Shown piece by piece: positions 6,274 to 7,291 of a DNA stretch of 7,291 bases. The notes under the pieces were generated by a model, which had not been told where the DNA came from, did not search any database, and worked only from the letters and a program-made list of their open reading frames with translations. The translations under genes and the position numbers were made by a program. How positions within the stretch are numbered: position 1 is the stretch's first letter; each line of letters starts with the position of its first letter. This DNA comes from an uncultured Panacagrimonas sp. Its GTDB lineage: Bacteria > Pseudomonadota > Gammaproteobacteria > Nevskiales > Nevskiaceae. The stretch lies in assembly GCA_946481265.1 (NCBI GenBank), contig CAMLNE010000220.1:1-7291 (forward strand), given 5' to 3'.

Positions 6274-7291
6274 ATGACGCTGCCCTCGCAGGCCGCCGCC
6301 GATGCTGGCGGCAACACAGTCATTTTCCGTGACGAGAAGCGCCACTGGTGGTGGCTGCCGCTGTTCGTGGCGATCTCGCCCGTGCTCGGCATCTGGATGG
6401 CGCATGTCGGCGGCCACCCGGCATGGCTATGGATCACGCCGCTGCTCTGGTACCTGGTCCTGCCGATCGCCGATTGGCTCATCGGCCGTGACAGGCGCAA
6501 CCCACCGGATGCCGCCGTTCTCTCGCTGGAGACGGACCCCTACTACAAGGCGCTCGTCTATCTCTCGATCCCCTTGTTCTATATCTCCTGGATCGTCGGC
6601 GCCTGGGCCGTTTCAACGCAGGACTATGGCTGGGCCGGCTATCTGGGCGTCACCCTGGGCGTGTCACTGACCAACGGTCTGGCGCTGGTCGTCGGCCACG
6701 AACTCGGCCACAAGACCTCGCGCCTGGAAAAGCGCCTGGCCCAGATCGTGCTCGCCGTTCCGGCCTACGGACACTTCTCCGCCGAGCACAACCGCGGGCA
6801 CCACAAGGACGTCGCGACACCGGACGATCCGGCCAGCGCACGCTTCGGCGAGACGTTGTATGCCTTCGTGCGGCGCGAGATCCCGGGCGCCTGGATGCGC
6901 GCCTGGCACGACGAGAAGATGCGACTGGCGCGACAGGGGAAAGGCCCGTTCAGCCCGTCCAACGAGTTGCTGCAGTCCTTCGCGATCAGCGCCGTGCTGT
7001 ACGGCGGCGCGCTGCTCGCCTTCGGACCGGTGCTGCTGCCGTTCCTGCTGATCTCCACCTTCTGGGGCTGGCAGTTCCTGTCCACCTCCAACTACATCGA
7101 GCACTACGGCCTGCTGCGGCAGAAAACGCCGGATGGCCGCTTCGAGCGCTGCCGGCCCGAGCACTCCTGGAATGCGGATCACCTGGTCTCGAACCTGATG
7201 CTGTACCAGCTGCAGCGTCATTCCGATCACCACGCGCGGCCCACGCGTTGCTACCAGGCGCTGCGCACCGACCACGCCCCCGAGCTGCCCG
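6274..7291 (+). CDS. alkB: Alkane 1-monooxygenase, membrane di-iron (cut by window edge)
   Basis: AlkB is an inner-membrane non-haem di-iron enzyme that hydroxylates the terminal carbon of n-alkanes, receiving electrons from rubredoxin and rubredoxin reductase. 339 codons are present of about 400. All family histidine motifs are visible: HELGHK (142-147), EHNRGHH (171-177), NYIEHYGL (273-280) and LQRHSDHH (313-320). Hydrophobic helices occur at about 25-44, 51-70, 88-110 and 115-140, and a further hydrophobic pair at about 228-272. PHE-rich surface and REIPGAW, YGHF and DVATP segments match the Pseudomonas enzyme as remembered. Trp59 aligns with Trp55 of the GPo1 enzyme, the bulky residue that limits chain length, which suggests medium-chain substrates. 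Start chosen at 6274; ATG at 6262 is an alternative. It is divergent from the AlkS-like gene, its likely activator. No rubredoxin gene is inside the window. Confidence 0.97.
   Translation, partial: MTLPSQAAADAGGNTVIFRDEKRHWWWLPLFVAISPVLGIWMAHVGGHPAWLWITPLLWYLVLPIADWLIGRDRRNPPDAAVLSLETDPYYKALVYLSIPLFYISWIVGAWAVSTQDYGWAGYLGVTLGVSLTNGLALVVGHELGHKTSRLEKRLAQIVLAVPAYGHFSAEHNRGHHKDVATPDDPASARFGETLYAFVRREIPGAWMRAWHDEKMRLARQGKGPFSPSNELLQSFAISAVLYGGALLAFGPVLLPFLLISTFWGWQFLSTSNYIEHYGLLRQKTPDGRFERCRPEHSWNADHLVSNLMLYQLQRHSDHHARPTRCYQALRTDHAPELP

Overview
The window is a hydrocarbon-oxidation locus from a GC-rich proteobacterium. The aerobic catabolic gene content, strong G/C third-position bias and LysR/LuxR-type regulators fit a gamma- or betaproteobacterium; the genus cannot be read from the sequence. 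All genes look intact except the two cut by the window edges. There are no RNA genes, insertion sequences or CRISPR arrays.

Left part (1-2176, minus strand): a styrene upper-pathway operon in the order styA-styB-styC. styA encodes the FAD-dependent epoxidase of the two-component styrene monooxygenase. styB encodes its flavin reductase; its ATG overlaps the styA stop (ATGA). styC encodes styrene oxide isomerase and runs off the left edge after 77 codons. Together they convert styrene to (S)-styrene oxide and then to phenylacetaldehyde. An aldehyde dehydrogenase (styD) would be expected just beyond the left edge but is not seen.

Middle (2177-3250): a 114-bp divergent regulatory region carries inverted-repeat elements. 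It is followed on the plus strand by a LysR-type regulator, in the place where Pseudomonas sty clusters carry the StyS/StyR two-component system. A short convergent gap with a weak hairpin separates it from the next gene.

Right part (3251-7291): a 939-residue LuxR-family ATPase regulator of the MalT/AlkS type (minus strand) is divergent from alkB (plus strand). alkB encodes the membrane di-iron alkane 1-monooxygenase, cut by the right edge after 339 codons. The 203-bp region between them holds a near-perfect direct repeat and a perfect inverted repeat that are candidate operator elements.

Reading: two regulator/oxygenase modules sit side by side, LysR-styABC for styrene and AlkS-alkB for n-alkanes. 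Each has a divergent promoter region, and the two regulators are convergent. The enzymes belong to known families. The unusual parts are the pairing of the modules, the LysR regulator in the sty module, the extended StyB N-terminus and the operator-like repeats.
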